The translations under genes were made by a program, and so were the position numbers. From NCBI RefSeq assembly GCF_000499385.1, contig NW_013651811.1:186001-250000 (forward strand): a stretch of DNA of 64,000 nucleotides, in the 5' to 3' direction. The notes beneath the pieces are model-generated. The model had not been told where the DNA came from, made no database searches, and was given only the letters and a program-made list of their open reading frames with translations. Origin of the DNA: Eimeria necatrix (taxonomy: Eukaryota; Apicomplexa; Conoidasida; Eucoccidiorida; Eimeriidae). Shown here piece by piece: positions 63,644 through 64,000 of this stretch (its first letter is position 1; each line of letters begins with the position of its first letter).

Positions 63644-64000
63644 AATTCTTTTGTATACCTCTCCGCACTTTTAACATTTTATAGTCATTTTCTGGTGTAT
63701 CTGCTCCTCCTTCAACACGCGGGACTGTCTAGCTCGCCTGCTGCATCTGCAGGCAATGCTTTTTTGGAGTTGCTGCAAACTGCCCGTCTGCATGCTGAAA
63801 GTTAACACTTTTTCCCTTCGCCTAAGCTATTTGTATGCCTAGTCACGGCTTTAAATGCAAAGCATTTCAGCAAATGGACACATGCACCGCATCCGCTTGC
63901 AGATACACTGTCCGAGGCATTTCGCCATCGTCTCCCCTATGAACGCAATAGACTTAAAGCATCAGCCGGACATAACAAATGGACGGGAGTAGTTTTTTGT
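63644..64000. other. Upstream region of the coiled-coil gene
   Basis: Pyrimidine-rich 5' flank of the minus-strand coiled-coil gene. No other gene is visible before the window ends. Confidence 0.4.

Overview
This window is nuclear DNA from an intron-rich apicomplexan, most likely an eimeriid coccidian (Eimeria or Cyclospora type). Four things point there. Genes are split into many short exons with GT-AG introns of roughly 60-500 bp. CAG runs encode poly-Gln and poly-Ala. The gene content is apicomplexan: an ApiAP2 factor, a ferlin, proteins with signal plus transit-like leaders that suggest apicoplast delivery, and long coiled-coil proteins. TGCATGCA motifs are frequent. There are no operons or bacterial-type ribosome sites, so most long single-frame ORFs are shadows or single exons. 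I rebuilt gene models by hand by following codon phase across splice sites. Most exon edges should be right to within one or two bases; uncertain joins are marked.

Layout. 1-1960 (+): 3' part of a low-complexity protein. 3600-7485 (-): G3BP-like stress-granule scaffold (NTF2, poly-Gln, RRM, RGG; 7 exons). About 8182-8994 (+): a helical-repeat gene visible only as short exons. 10482-11732 (+): ApiAP2 protein with a C-terminal AP2 domain. 12378-20533 (-): ferlin, 20 exons, 1395 aa. 21941-24638 (+): CUE-like plus coiled-coil protein, 6 exons. 26927-30701 (+): dihydrolipoamide dehydrogenase, 12 exons, 505 aa. About 32000-34085 (+): alpha/beta hydrolase. 36391-40879 (-): prolyl oligopeptidase, 16 exons, 717 aa. 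41858-42208 (+): small ORF. 44096-46591 (-): two-finger C2HC protein, 7 exons, two apparent GC-AG introns. About 47600-48560 (-): possible further exons. 48648-49457 (-): secretory-leader protein. 50349-56085 (+): very large protein with an apicoplast-like leader. 56841-63643 (-): coiled-coil protein of about 20 or more exons.

The genes do not form a cluster with one pathway. They cover RNA granule assembly (G3BP), transcription (ApiAP2), Ca2+/membrane fusion (ferlin), ubiquitin binding (CUE), mitochondrial 2-oxoacid metabolism (E3), peptide hydrolysis (POP), and organelle or cytoskeletal proteins of unknown role. Neighbours are arranged divergently (ferlin/CUE protein) or convergently (ApiAP2/ferlin, hydrolase/POP, giant protein/coiled-coil), with 0.3-2.3 kb between them. 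I saw no mobile element with coding capacity, no CRISPR, no rRNA and no convincing tRNA. I do not see a discrete unknown 'system'. The most interesting items are the hidden helical-repeat gene, the degenerate Ca2+ sites of the ferlin, the paired GC-AG introns and the CUE/coiled-coil protein.
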